Assembly: GCA_009829735.1 (NCBI GenBank)
Contig: CM020620.1
Span: forward strand, 12,211,420-12,275,419
Reading direction: 5' to 3'
Origin: Pyropia yezoensis
Lineage: Eukaryota; Rhodophyta; Bangiophyceae; Bangiales; Bangiaceae
Length of the DNA stretch: 64,000 nt
Part shown: piece by piece, positions 21,593 to 32,953 of the stretch
How the letters are laid out: every line of letters begins with the position of its first letter
How positions within the stretch are numbered: position 1 is the stretch's first letter
Notes under the pieces: generated by a model
The model's input: only the letters and a program-made list of their open reading frames with translations
Database searches by the model: none
Told to the model about the DNA's origin: nothing
Translations under genes and position numbers: made by a program

Positions 21593-23059
21593 AGCCGGGA
21601 GGTTGACACTTGAGTACCCGCAGCCCTCCTTGACGGAATAAAATGGATGTATAAAGACACGGTTACTCTTGAACCATGACGAACAGGAGCAACACAGTGA
21701 GAATTAACCACCACACACAAAGAGGCGCTACAAAGAGAGCTAACAATGGCGATGTGATGGCAGCAGTGTGCTCCTACTTGGAAAAAACGTGGGGCTCCGC
21801 TGCGTTCATGGATGGAAGGGGCGGCGAAATGGGATACACGAAGATGCCCTCAAATGGATCCGCGCGGGTGGGTGGTGCGCGGCAGTGGGGGGTCGTGGCA
21901 GCGGCCTGAGGTGGCCGCGGCCACGAACAGAGGCGGTAGCGGTTGGAATCAGCAAGAGGCAGCAGGCAGTGGCGGCACGGCCTGCAGGCGGTCGGCGACG
22001 ACCACCCGCGGCGTCGGCAGCACCCACCAGCGGCACCGGCGCCAGTAGGCGGCAACAACAAAAGCAGCCCCCAACTCCGGTCGGTAGCGCCTCTGGTCAC
22101 GACGCGGCAGCGAGCAGCTGCTGTCTACTAGGATGGAAGCGGCCCGCCACGGCAGCTGCCCGACAGGGCGGTGCACGTGGCCACGGAACGGCAGCCTAAG
22201 CCGGGGTGGGGATCCGGCGGCCGCGACCACGGTGTAGCAGCGCCACGGACAGGCAAGCCGAGCAGCGGCGGTAGGATCAGCCACCGCGGCCAGGCCAGGC
22301 AGCTGGCAGCTGCCACCGGTAGAGACCCCACTGAGGGGAACGCCGGCGCAGCCACTGCCGCAGCAGTGGGATGACCACTGGCGACGGAGGGGAGAAGGCT
22401 GCTCCGGCAGCGGTGGCAGGAGCCACTGGCGGCCATTCAGAGTGGCAGCACCGGCCGCGTCAGCCGTCGGAGCCGCCGTCGAGGCCCAGGAGCCAGCAGC
22501 CGCCCGAGGCAGCCAGCTCAGCGCGGGGCGGAGGGGTAGGGCCCTGGCTGCGGCTGGGGAGGGGCCAGCACCAGCGGGGGGGGTAAGCATCGCCAGTCGT
22601 GGTGGTGACCGCTACCGCAGCAAAGAACAGCTAAGCGGGGGGCGAAGGGGGGGGTATCGCGGCGGAGGGGGGGCCAGAGAGGGAGAGCCGGCCCAGCCGA
22701 AAGCGTGGAAGAAAGGGAGAGGACACAGGCTGGGGGGCCAACAGCAGCCAGGGGCCACGCAGCCCAGGCCGCTGCAACAAGGGCGGAGGGCGAGCGCCAA
22801 CCTGAAGAAGGGTGGGAGACGGGGAGATCGTGGCGGCAGGGGCAGCCTGAGGTAGCCAGGCAGTCGGCAGGGGCAAAGCAGGAGGGAATACGGCAGCCCC
22901 AGCCACAGCAGCGCAAGCTGCAAAGAGAGGCGCGGTAGCCCTCGCCGCAGCCCTGACAGCGGGCAGCGGGGAAGGAGCGTGGTTGCGCCCGCTCTACACC
23001 AGGCAGCCTGCTGCAGGGGGCGAGGAGCGGGCAGCGACTGCGGAAGACATCAGGGTGAG
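21593..23059. repeat. GC-rich CAG/GGC low-complexity region
   Basis: A possible poly(A) signal GAATAAA lies about 45 bp after the KDZ-type stop. From about 21800 the sequence is a mix of CAG, GCC and GGC with many open but repetitive frames on both strands and no domain. I see no gene. Confidence 0.5.
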
Positions 23060-23880
23060 GCAGCGGGTGGCGACGGCGGCCGGCTGCAGGGGGGGGGGAC
23101 GGGCAGGGGCGGCAGCCAGCAGCAGGGGGGGGGGGGGGCAAGGGTGGCAGCCGGTGGCAGGCGGGGGGACGGGCAGGGGCCGCAGCCGGCAGCAGGGGGG
23201 GGGGGCGGTCGTAGCGCCCGCCGCACCCCCGGCAGCCCGCTGCGGGGGGGGGGGGGGGGCATCGGCGACAGCCCTTGGCAGGGCGCGGGGGCGGTCAGGG
23301 GCGGCCGGCGGCGGGGGGGGGGGGTGGGCAGCGACAGCGGCCCCCAGCAGCGGGGGGGCCGTGCAGCGGCGGCGAGCCGCGGCAGGAGCCGGCAGCAGGT
23401 GGGGGGGGCGACCGTGGCGCCCACCACACCCCCGGCAGCCCGCTGCGGGGGTGGGGGGGGGCATCGGCGACAGCCCGTGGCAGGGCGCGGGGGTGGGCAG
23501 CGGTGGCAGCCGCCGGCAGCGGGAAGAGGCGGGCAGGGGCGGCAGCCGGCAGCAGGGGGGGGAGAGGGCAGCGGTGGCAGCCGGCGGCAGCGGGGGGGGC
23601 GGGCAGGGGCGGCAGCCGGCAGCATGGGGGGGGAAGGCTGCGGCGGCAGCCGGCGGCCTCGAGGGGAGGCGAGCAGCGGCGGCAGTTGGCAGCACGGGGG
23701 GGGGGCGGGCAGCGACGACGGCCGACAACAGATGGGCGGGCGGGCAGGGGCGGCAGCTGGCAGCAGGTGGGGGGGCGGGCAGGGGCGGCAGCTGGCAGCA
23801 GGTGGGGGGGCGGGCAGGTGCGGCAGCCGGCAGCAGGGGGGGGGGCGGGCAGGTGCGGCAGCCGGCAGCTGGGGTGGGGT
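23060..23880 (+). repeat. G-rich minisatellite with G-quadruplex potential
   Basis: An irregular tandem array of about 30-35-bp units built on GGCAGGGGCGGCAGCCGGCA followed by runs of 7-14 G. Units vary in G-run length and include some ACCGTGGCGCCC-like interruptions. The plus strand is strongly G-rich throughout. The long open frames here (Gly/Arg/Ala/Gln) are products of the repeat. Confidence 0.85.
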
Positions 23881-24493
23881 TTAAGGATATGCCCCCTAAT
23901 TCCCCAAGACTCTAGCTTCGGGGATAAGGACTGGGGCCTCTCCTTCCCTGTCCTTCTCTGCCAACTCCTTCCAAGACTCATCAACTCCCTGGTAATCTGG
24001 CGATGCCGCGGTGTCCGGCCGAGATTCTACGGGTGGCGGACGGTCAGCACGAGAGCCACGGATCGGCTACCCGTTAGTACCCTGACTCATCCCCGGAAGG
24101 ATATTTTCTCTCCGCGGATCAGAGGACTAACGGACCACAGGACAAGCCACATCTCTGACTCATCGGCCAGCCGGAACAATCTCCCCGCGAGCCAATGGGA
24201 ATGGCAAGATTTGCTGACCCACGGGAGATTTTCGCCCCGAAGACTGGCGTCTGGCTTACACGCCTCTGCGGCCTTTCCGGCCGACCGGCGTGTGAGGCCA
24301 GCCGCGCGGCGCCACGAGCGCCGCACGCCGCCCCCGCCCCCGCTTCGGGCTGTCTGGTGGGGCGCCTTGGGGCGCACACACCCACCTTGACTTGTTCTGG
24401 GAGCCTATGCCTTGTTTTGAGCCCATTGGTGCCGCCTCCCCGGCGGCACTGGCAATCGCATGCTTTGGGGCACCCTGTGTGCCCCCCCGGGGG

Positions 24494-24500
24494 TATATAA
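24494..24500 (+). promoter_or_regulatory. TATA box of zinc-finger gene
   Basis: TATATAA is preceded by C and G runs and lies 104 bp upstream of the ATG at 24604. The spacing leaves room for a start site near 24525-24530 and an A/C-rich leader (AACAACAAACACAGACAACG). Confidence 0.55.
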
Positions 24501-24603
24501 TGCGTGAGTGCGGGCGCCACCCGGGGAGACCTCGGGGGGAACAACAAACACAGACAACGACCTCCTTTACCCTCGAACCCCTCGACCCCCTCGACTCGCA
24601 CCG

Positions 24604-25600
24604 ATGTCACGCCCATCTTCTTCCCCACCCCCATCACCGTCACCCCGCCCGTCACCTTCCCCGCAGCCTCATTGGCTTGCACGGGCAGCTGAAACCGTTC
24701 ACCAGTTCGTTGAGGGCTGCCCGGGTGTGGGTGGTGCCTCACATGTGGTAGCTTCAGATAGTTTGACTTCCTCCTGTCGGTGACGTTGTGATTCCGTTCC
24801 CGATTTGGCCCCCCCTGCGTTTGTGCCCTCGTGCTGCCCCCTGTGTTCGGCGTGCCTCGGGCATTGTAATACGAACGCAGCGGGTTCCACGAATCACACC
24901 GAAAGAACACGGCCCTGACACTGCCCTGGTGGCCCCTGTCACGGTTTTTCTCTTTTGGTCAACGGATTGTTGAAACCCAGTGGGTGCCAAATCAGGTTCC
25001 AAACATTCTTCCTCGGCGTTGGCGGGCGCCCCGACTTCCTCGGCGGCGACTGCTCGCGCCCCGGCGGCGCGCGCGACCGCGGAGGCACGCGTCACCCAGG
25101 CGGCGCGCGCATCACCGGCGGCGGCATCCACGTCATCCTCTGTGCCGGCGACGGCCGACTCGGCGGCGGCAGCCGCGTCCAAGCCCCCCCTCTCGCGCAA
25201 GGGCAAGGGCCCCGCCACGCCCGGCTCGGCGGGCTCGGCCAGTCGGGGCCTGTTGCTGCCCCCGCTGGACCCTGCGCGGCGATACACTGCGCTGCCCGCC
25301 CCACGTATTGGGCACATCCGACCCACGGCGGCGCGCGCGGCGGAGCAGCGGGAGCAGCGCCGGATCGCCAAGAGCATCCCCAAGAAGAAGTACGTGTGCA
25401 AGTCCTGTGGCGTGCGTTGCAACAGCTTGACAGTGCTGCGCGATCATCGCTGGTCGCGGCGCCACCGCAATACGGTCAACCGTCCAGCCACGCGCCCGCG
25501 GTGCGACATCTGCGATCGCGAATTCGAGACGGTGGAACACATCGAACGCCACCAGCGTGGCGAGGATCACCACCGCACGCTGGCGCGCCACACCAGTTGA
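24604..25600 (+). CDS. Two-exon gene with two U1/JAZ-type zinc fingers
   Basis: Exon 1 starts at the ATG 24604 and encodes a Ser/Pro-rich segment then WLARAAETVHQFVEGCPG. Exon 2 (about 24981-25600) encodes an Ala/Ser/Thr-rich linker, then two fingers: CKSCGVRCNSLTVLRDHRW...H and CDICDREFETVEHIERHQRG...H. Both have CX2CX12HX5H spacing, typical of U1-type/JAZ fingers that bind dsRNA, DNA-RNA hybrids or DNA. Exon 2 has no ATG and opens just after a TGA (24971-24973), so a splice is needed. A phase-1 junction from a donor at 24725 (or 24731/24734) to the acceptor at 24980 or 24995 keeps the frame. A TATA box lies upstream. It could be a host gene or transposon cargo, since element E begins only about 350 bp downstream. 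Confidence 0.6.
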
Positions 25601-25956
25601 CATCTCGCAACACCCCCAAGGATCTGTGCGAGAGGCGCGATTTGCCACGTGGATTACCCCCCGCTTGGAAATCCGGCGCGACCCGACTCGGGCCCGCGCA
25701 CGGACGCCGGCAGCAAAACCCGATTGCATGTTTGAGTCGTCGAATTCTGTTTCATCGCATCACTTGTGAACCATCAAATAGTGTTGTACATCTTTGGGGT
25801 CGTTGCAGCCACTACGGCCGCACACGTCCAGAAGCTCGTGTACCACTACTTTGACGTATCAAATTACCTTGCACATCTTTAAGGACCTGCCCGGCGCCCA
25901 ACCGGAGTAAGTCGATTTAGATCTGCTTAGTTGATTTGATCGTTGCGATTTTTACC
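25601..25956. other. Leader region before element E gag; LTR not resolved
   Basis: A 5' LTR and primer site of element E should end in here. Without the 3' LTR (lost at the assembly gap) I cannot define the borders. No gene is seen. Confidence 0.4.
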
Positions 25957-26835
25957 ATGGATCCCCCTAATCCTTCTGGTATTAGCCCGACTACTCCAGG
26001 CACGGCCTCAACCGCACCCTCAGCGGAATCATGGAATCGACTAACTGCGTTCGTCTCGCAGATGAGCGCCGAACTCGAGGCTCACAAGGTAGAACTGGCG
26101 GACGCCAAGAAACAGCTGTCGGACGCCCAGGCCAAGACCACCGGTGCGGGCACAACGACTGCGAGGCCGCACAAGCCCGCACTGTTCTCCGGCAAGCCCG
26201 GGACAATTGAAGCGTGGTGCTCGCACATGGACTCTTATGTGCGGCTGACTGACCCTGACGAAGCGTGCCGGATCGCCTGCACCTACGTGGACGGTGAGGC
26301 GTTCACTTGGTGGCATACCTACAGTCGTACCATCGCGGTCCCCGACTGGACTGCCCTGCGGGCTGCGCTCATCCGTCGCTTCAGCCCACTGAACAGGACG
26401 CAGGCGGCGCGGGACAAACTGCACTCCTGGCGTCCAATCAAGGACGTCGGGACGTTCAACAGGACGTTCCTAAGCGTCCTCTTGGATATCCCCGACATCA
26501 CCGAAGCGGAAAAAATCGACCGCTATAGCCGAGGCCTTAAGCGAGACATCTGGCAGGCACTGTGCCTGAAGACCTACACGGATCTTGAGTCCCTTATGAC
26601 GGACGCCCTGCGCGTCATAGCGGCCAAGGCTGGAGCGTCCCGTATTACCAGCAATGTTAACAGCACTTCTGGGAAGCCACCGACGACGGTTGTTATCCCA
26701 ATGGAAATTTCCAGCATCAAGGTCGACAAGCTGACGCCAGACGAACGCCAGCGCTGTATGCGCGAGGGTCTGTGCCTCCGCTGTCGCGAGAAAGGGCACT
26801 TGGCTAAGGACTGCCCAAAAGGCCAGCGGAACTGA
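25957..26835 (+). CDS. gag: Gag of element E
   Basis: A 292-residue Gag from the ATG 25957, in an ACC context. It has a short coiled-coil-like helix ([20 protein letters not shown]), then a capsid domain of the retrotransposon-gag type ([40 protein letters not shown]), and a zinc knuckle [14 protein letters not shown] (CX2CX4HX4C) near the end. The stop falls five codons after the heptamer C CCA AAA. Pol is open in the -1 frame here, so a Gag-Pol fusion is probable. The frame itself is intact, although pol is broken. Confidence 0.9.
   Translation: MDPPNPSGISPTTPGTASTAPSAESWNRLTAFVSQMSAELEAHKVELADAKKQLSDAQAKTTGAGTTTARPHKPALFSGKPGTIEAWCSHMDSYVRLTDPDEACRIACTYVDGEAFTWWHTYSRTIAVPDWTALRAALIRRFSPLNRTQAARDKLHSWRPIKDVGTFNRTFLSVLLDIPDITEAEKIDRYSRGLKRDIWQALCLKTYTDLESLMTDALRVIAAKAGASRITSNVNSTSGKPPTTVVIPMEISSIKVDKLTPDERQRCMREGLCLRCREKGHLAKDCPKGQRN
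26814..26820 (+). promoter_or_regulatory. Putative -1 frameshift heptamer of element E
   Basis: CCCAAAA is in the phase C CCA AAA relative to gag, directly after the zinc knuckle and 12 bases before the gag stop. The -1 frame continues as [18 protein letters not shown] into the protease. Confidence 0.6.
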
Positions 26836-29800
26836 AGCAGCAACCGTCATCAACACTTGTGAAAGACGCTTCTTCGGTTCCTGAAAATATGTCGTCACCG
26901 TTTGAAGGCCCGCGACTCGGGCTTCTGCTTTCTACTGCTTCTGTCAATGGCAAAGTTATTAAGGTGCTGTTTGACGACGGATCTCCCATCAACTTCGTCT
27001 CAAGGCGCCTCGTGACCTCCCTGCTTGTGAACACTAAGGAAACGGACTTTGCGGCAAGCATGCCCGATGGCCGCTCTCATGTCCTCGCTGAAACCATTGA
27101 ATCCCTTGAGATTCACATTGGACCGTATCAAGAACGACCACGATTTGCTGTATGTGACTTAAACGCATACGACCTCATCCTGGGAAAGAAGTGGCGCGAT
27201 GACAAGGACGCCAAAATCAACAACAAGAAAAACAAGATCTCCTTCAAGTTCAACCACAAGAACATCTCTATCACAGCCTCCCTGAAGAAGCCTGAACCCC
27301 TGATCAGTCGGCAACGTCTCGCCCGGGACCTCGTCCGAAGGTGCCCGATTTTTGCCATCTACCTGCAGTCCGAAGATCCCTCTACCAACTTCGACATTAA
27401 CGCCATTTCGATGGGACACGCCGACGACAAGAGAGAAGTTCAAGAGATTCTCAAAGAAAACGCCGACGTCTTTCCAGACGCGCTCCCCGACGGACTTCCT
27501 CCTGAGCGCAGTCACAAGTTTAGCATCAAACCTACCGACGATGCCCAGCCACGTCGTAGCGGAATTTACCGCCTGGCCGAATGGGAGCTCGAAGAACTCA
27601 AGACCCAACTTGCCGTCCTAATAAGGAAGGGATTCATCCAACCGAGCGCCTCACCGTGGGGCTCTTCCGTCCTCTTTGCGGCAAAAAAGGACGGTGGCTG
27701 GCGAATGTGCATCGACTACAGGGCCCTAAACAAAGCCACCATCAAGAACGCGTATCCACTACCACGCATCGACGACATCTTCGACCAACTGCGAAAGGCC
27801 AAGTACTTTACGAAGATCGACCTCCGTTCTGACTACCACCAGATTCGCCTTGATCCGGAAACAATACCTCTGACGGCGTTTCGAACCAAGTACGGACTCT
27901 ATGAGTTCACGTTCGTACCCTTTGGTCTCACGAATGCACCCGCGGTCTTCATGAACCTAATGAACGCTGTCTTCAGACCCTACCTGTACGACTTCATCTG
28001 CGTCTACCTCGACGACATCCTGGTCTACAGCGAAACAAATGACGATCACCTCAAGCACCTAAGATTAGCACTCGACAAACTACGAGATCACAAGCTCTAC
28101 GCCAAGTTGAGCAAGTGCCAATTCGCTCGGACCACTGTGGACTACCTCGGTCACGTCATCTCCGAGAAAGGCTTCGCCATGGAAGACTACAAGGTCCAAG
28201 CCATTCGTACATGGGCAACACCGAGAAGCAAAAAGGACGTGCAATCCTTCCTCGGTATGGTCAACTTCTACCGCAGATTTATCAAGGGAATGGCGGCCGT
28301 AGCCACGCCTTTGACGAGGCTGACTGGGAATGTCGACTTCGAGTGGACCCCAGACGCCCAGAAAGCTTTCGAGCAGCTGCAGAATCTGACAACAACCGCA
28401 CCAGAACTAAGGCCTTTCGACAAGAGATATCCAATCTACGTGTCTACCGATGCCAGCGGATATGCTGTTGGCGCAGTCCTTGAGCAAGATGACGGACGCG
28501 GACGGCGTCCAGTGGCATACTTCTCGTTAACTCTCAACATCCACGAGCAACGCTACAGCATTCGTGAACGAGAACTTCTTGCAGTCGTACAAGCCATCCG
28601 CCATTGGCGCTGCTACCTCTACGAAGACCCTTCGAGGTCCACACCGACCATGAGCCCCGGAGATACCTAAGAACCCAAGAAAAGCTCAACGATCGTCAAG
28701 TCAAATGGCTGGAGCTTCTGGACCAGTTCCAGTTCAAGATTGTCCCCATCAAGGGCACTTCAAATCCCGTGGCTGATGCCCTTTCCAGGCAGCCACAAGA
28801 TGCTCCCGACAAGCACGCCCCCGATCAAGACCTCCTTAGTCGCGTGCTGGCCAAGACCATCAAAGCCATCCCCAAGAAAACTGAAATCAACAACCTCATG
28901 ACCATCAACCAAAGTGATCAAGACCTTGCCACCTTAGAACAAGAGTACGACTCGGACCCCGAGTTTGCCGACCTAGTCAAAGACCCGGTATCTCCCTACC
29001 GGCTGCACATGAGGTTGTTGAAGCGAGGTGACGGTACGTGTATCCCTGTCGGTACTCTACGCCAAAGACCACTCCACGACTACCACGATGTCCCGTGCCA
29101 AGGGCACATGGGAGTCAAGAAAACAACGAAGGCCATTTCTTCGAAGTACTACTGGAAAACAATTCGGAAGGACATCCAAAGATACGTACAAACATGTGAT
29201 TTGTGCCAGCGAAACAAGGCTAGCACCCATTCACCTCTGGGTCACCTCAAACCTCTAAATCCCCCGAACCAACGATGGGAAAGTGTCTCCATGGACTTTA
29301 TCACGCCTCTTCCTCTGACTCCAAGAGGTCACAACGGGATTTACGTCGTTGTCGACCGCCTCTCCAAAATGATTCGCCTCGCCCAATGAAGCCGGACTGT
29401 ACCGCGCCAGTTGCAGCACAGCTCTATCACGATCATGTCTATCGACACCACGGACTCCCTGCTGATGTCGTCTGCGACAGGGACCGCATCTTCTTCTCCA
29501 ACTTTTGGCGGTCACTCACGGAGATCCTCAAAGTCAAGGTCGACGCATCTTCAGCCTACCACCCGCAAACTGACGGACAGACTGAGATTATGAACAAGAA
29601 GATTGAGGAAATCCTGCGAAATTTCGTCAACCATCACCAGGGCGATTGGGACCTATTCTTGGTTGCTGCTGAAGTAGCCTACAACCGGTCGCCAAATGCT
29701 GTGACGACGTACTCACCCTTCTTCCTGAACTACGGATTCGAACCCAAGACAGTTCCAATGGACATCCTCGACAAGTCAGAATCAAGTATACCTGCAGTGT

Positions 29801-30074
29801 CTGACTGGCTAAGCGGTCTCCATCGTGCTCAGGAGACTGCCATATCAGCCATCAAGAGTGCAAATGAGGCGCGCTCGGCGTACGCAAATCGCCATCGCCG
29901 ACCTTGCAAGATTGCCGTCGACGATCTGGTGCTTCTAAGTACCAAACACCTTATGCCAGACGCCTTCCAAGGCGCTCGGAAGCTGATGCCCAAGTACTCA
30001 GGACCCTATCGCGTCACTGAGAGCATTAATGATGTGACTTTCCGACTGGATCTTCCCCAAGCGGTGCTCGATCG
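26820..30074 (+). pseudogene. pol: Pol of element E, two frameshifts, truncated by gap
   Basis: Order of parts: protease ([13 protein letters not shown], with Asp where Ser/Thr is usual in D-S/T-G), reverse transcriptase ([19 protein letters not shown] near 28003), and RNase H ([14 protein letters not shown] near 28440). The integrase H2C2 zinc region is near 29080-29225 (HMGVKKTTK...CDLCQRNK). The integrase core has SMDFITPLPL and, after the second shift, CDRDRIFF and HPQTDGQTEI. The first frame ends at 28670 and the true continuation is in another frame from about 28635 ([13 protein letters not shown]). A second shift lies near 29385, just after VVVDRLSKMIRLA. The sequence ends in the gap within the C-terminal integrase region. 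Catalytic residues other than the protease Ser/Thr look conserved, so decay is recent. Confidence 0.85.
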
Positions 30075-30477
30075 NNNNNNNNNNNNNNNNNNNNNNNNNN
30101 NNNNNNNNNNNNNNNNNNNNNNNNNNNNNNNNNNNNNNNNNNNNNNNNNNNNNNNNNNNNNNNNNNNNNNNNNNNNNNNNNNNNNNNNNNNNNNNNNNNN
30201 NNNNNNNNNNNNNNNNNNNNNNNNNNNNNNNNNNNNNNNNNNNNNNNNNNNNNNNNNNNNNNNNNNNNNNNNNNNNNNNNNNNNNNNNNNNNNNNNNNNN
30301 NNNNNNNNNNNNNNNNNNNNNNNNNNNNNNNNNNNNNNNNNNNNNNNNNNNNNNNNNNNNNNNNNNNNNNNNNNNNNNNNNNNNNNNNNNNNNNNNNNNN
30401 NNNNNNNNNNNNNNNNNNNNNNNNNNNNNNNNNNNNNNNNNNNNNNNNNNNNNNNNNNNNNNNNNNNNNNNNNNNNN
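30075..30477. other. Assembly gap of 403 N
   Basis: This is unknown sequence between two contigs. Comparison with element A shows that the 3' LTR of B (about 650 bp) plus roughly 300 bp should lie here, more than the N run could hold, so its length is probably nominal. The order and orientation of the two contigs should not be assumed. Confidence 0.95.
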
Positions 30478-30751
30478 CCCATGGGGTGGGTGAGGTGGCG
30501 TCGGGATGCGGACGGGGGCCGGCGGCACACGGGCGCAGCCTGGGTTCCGTCGGAGTGGGGGCCCAGGGATAAGAGGGCCCTCACGGGCTCCCTCGTTCCC
30601 CGCGACCGGGACCCCAACGCACCATCTTCCCCGCTACGCTTCCCCGTGGGCTCCTCAATCGTTCCCTCTACCGTTCCCCTTTCCAACGTTCCCACGCACC
30701 CGTTCCCCTGGTACCCCCACTTTCCCACACCGTGACCCGTTACCCCGTCCC

Positions 30752-32360
30752 ATGGAGCCCGGCCGCGCCGCGACGAGCGCGTCGGCTGGCAAGGGCTCGA
30801 CGGTTCCTGGCGGTCCCAGCGTGCCTGTGGGTGCGGCGGTACCTGGGGCCCAAGGCGGTCCCCCTCGGTCAAGGTGCAGCGGGTCAAGGGGCTCCCGGCG
30901 CCCAAGGCGTACCGGTTGCTGGGCCAGGTGGGAACAACATGGAACAAGAGGAACGTGGTGCGGGTCAAGCGTACGTCACGGTCCATGGCACGGTACCGGA
31001 GGACTTTGGTCCCGAGACGGTCACCGCTTGGCGCCGGGAAGAGGCCCGCGATTGGGTCACCGGTACCCTGGCCCATAAGGTCCTTCGAGTCGTGGACGGG
31101 TCCTGTCCCGGGAACGCGTTCCGGAAGCAGATGACCGCGATGGTCCAAGCGCGGATCCCGGTTAAGGCCGATCGGTCCCTGTCGATAACGGTGGTCCGGC
31201 ACGCAAGAGAAATTGGGTACGTGGAGCGGTTCAAGAGCATCCGAGACGAGGTCACCAAGGGGACCCTGCCTGCGGCCCCAGGTCCCGACTACATCGTGCT
31301 CCCGTCTCCCTACTTGGACCCTACTTCCTTCAAGCCGTCCCATGGGGACCTTGTGGTCAGTCGGCTCCATCGGGACAAGAATGGGATCCTGGTCGGCTGG
31401 CACCAGCAAGAGTTCCCGAGTTGCCCGGCTACCCTCCGTGGGCTCCACTACCTCCGGGTACCCCACTGGTTCGGTCACGTTGAGGTCCCTTTTGGGGCCC
31501 TGGTGGAACTGCCCCCGGTCCAATGCTACTTCGGGGACCTCCTTCGTGCCTCTGACTCCTTTGCCTGGTTCGTGTTCCGGACCGAGTGGGCCACGAACTG
31601 TGCCCTTTATACCCTGGAGCGGGCCCGTGGTTCCGGTGAGATGTGTCTCCTTCCTCGTCTCCTTCGGACCTGGATCGACCGTGTTTGGGGTCCCTGATAT
31701 CTGCAAGGGTCCCGGTGGCGTGGACGAGGGAGCGGCGCGGGACCTCAAGGCCCTCATGGTTCTTAGCGACCGGGTGGTCGGGGCCCCTGGACTCCGTTCA
31801 CGTTTGGGTCAGGCGGCTTCCAACCGCAAGGACCGTGCTTCCTACGTCCTGGTACGGTTCGAGACCCGGGACGGGACCTGGGCAGCGCTCGTGGACGAGG
31901 ACCTGGCTCCCTCGGACCTTCCTAACTCGGTGGACATCTTGGACGCGCGGGAGTTTGTCGGACCCAAGGACGGGAACGTGGGCCCAGTCGGACGAGATTG
32001 TGCCTGGAAGTGGGTCCGGTGGTCCTGGTGCCCCTGGTGCCCCTGGTGCCCGGTCGTCGGGCTCCCTGGTTCAACGTGACCCTGCGCTGGGAAGCCGTAC
32101 CGTCTTCGTGGCCAACTTGTTGGCCCATGGCGAGGTACCTGATGAGGAACTTCGGGACCTTGAGGGTAACCTGGCTACCTCAACCGTTCTGGGGCTCCGT
32201 AGTTTCTTTGGCGGGTCCGCGGACGTCTTGGCCCATGCTCACGTGGGGCCCTTGCTCTCGGCTTCCCTCCATACCACAGTCAAACATTGGGTCCCGTGTA
32301 GCCGAATGTACCCGGGTCCAGGCGGGTTCCACGACGCCGGACTACAAGGGCCTGTTGGGC
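30752..32360 (+). pseudogene. Antisense ORF of element B, long but frameshifted
   Basis: This lies between pol and the 3' end, on the strand opposite gag-pol. The likely start is ATG 30752 (MEPGRAATSASAGKG), followed by Gly/Pro/Gln repeats, a frame change near 30850, and then an uninterrupted 252-codon stretch from the in-frame ATG 30939 to 31697. That stretch has globular character (HYLRVPHWFGHVEVPFGALV; FVFRTEWATNCALYTLERAR). A shift near 31690 continues it as DLKALMVLSDRVVGAPGLRS and YVLVRFETRDGTWAALVDED. Another shift near 32080 gives RTVFVANLLAHGEVPDEELR. Codon use resembles the pol genes. The complementary strand reads as Pro/Gly/Arg-rich shadow. I recognise no known family; parts align with element C's antisense frame. 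Confidence 0.5.
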
Positions 32361-32953
32361 GATCGTGGACCGTAATGGTATCCGTGGGGATCTGGGGTCA
32401 GAGTTGGCCACGGCCGAGGAGGAGGCTCGTAAGAGTTGGCATGGGGTTCGTGAGGGTTCCCGGGTCCGAGGTCGGGACGACATGGACCAAGACACTGACC
32501 CCCGTGCCGAGAGCCGGGCCCGTTACCAGTGAGTCACACGGAGGGGAGGGACCCGAGGGACCATGGGTTGTTCTCGCGTATGATGTTGATCCAAGGAGTT
32601 ATAAAGTCTCTTTGTTTGTCAGCTTCCTTGGGACCCCTCCTTCAGTGTTGACCGTAGGAACCTCCTTCCGACTTAGGCGCATAGCTGGTGCAAAGGGACC
32701 CCATACTAGCCCAGACTGGGAAATGGGGAACTAAAGGAAACTGAAGGAAAGCGGGGGAGTTCATATCCAAGGGGGACGAAGTAAATCTCCATTCCAAAAA
32801 ACATTATCAATAAAACCCCACCCGTGGGTTAGATGTCTTCCCCACCTACCCGAGTTGAACCCCTGACCTCTTTGTTGCCCCCTTCCGATGACTTTCCCTT
32901 AGTTCGTTCCATTGACGGACCATCATGCCTGCCCTTGGGCTTCCCTTTCAGGG

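Larger units (their letters stand above)
25957..30074 (+). mobile_element. Decayed Ty3/gypsy element E, cut by assembly gap
   Basis: Gag and pol of a gypsy element more distant from A, B and C. Its gag is smaller, its pol sequence differs throughout, and no chromodomain is reached before the gap. Pol has two frameshifts. The 3' end and 3' LTR are missing because the contig stops at 30074. Confidence 0.85.

Noticed and set aside
22979-23915. Two overlapping frames of about 300 codons in the G-rich array.
   Set aside because: Both are Gly/Arg/Ala/Gln repeats dictated by the minisatellite; all frames are open because stop codons cannot occur in the unit.
30478-31757. Long open frame on the minus strand, antisense to B's extra frame.
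   Set aside because: Its translation is Pro/Gly/Arg/Thr-rich without hydrophobic patterning, and it runs into the N gap. The plus-strand frame has globular composition, so this is its shadow.
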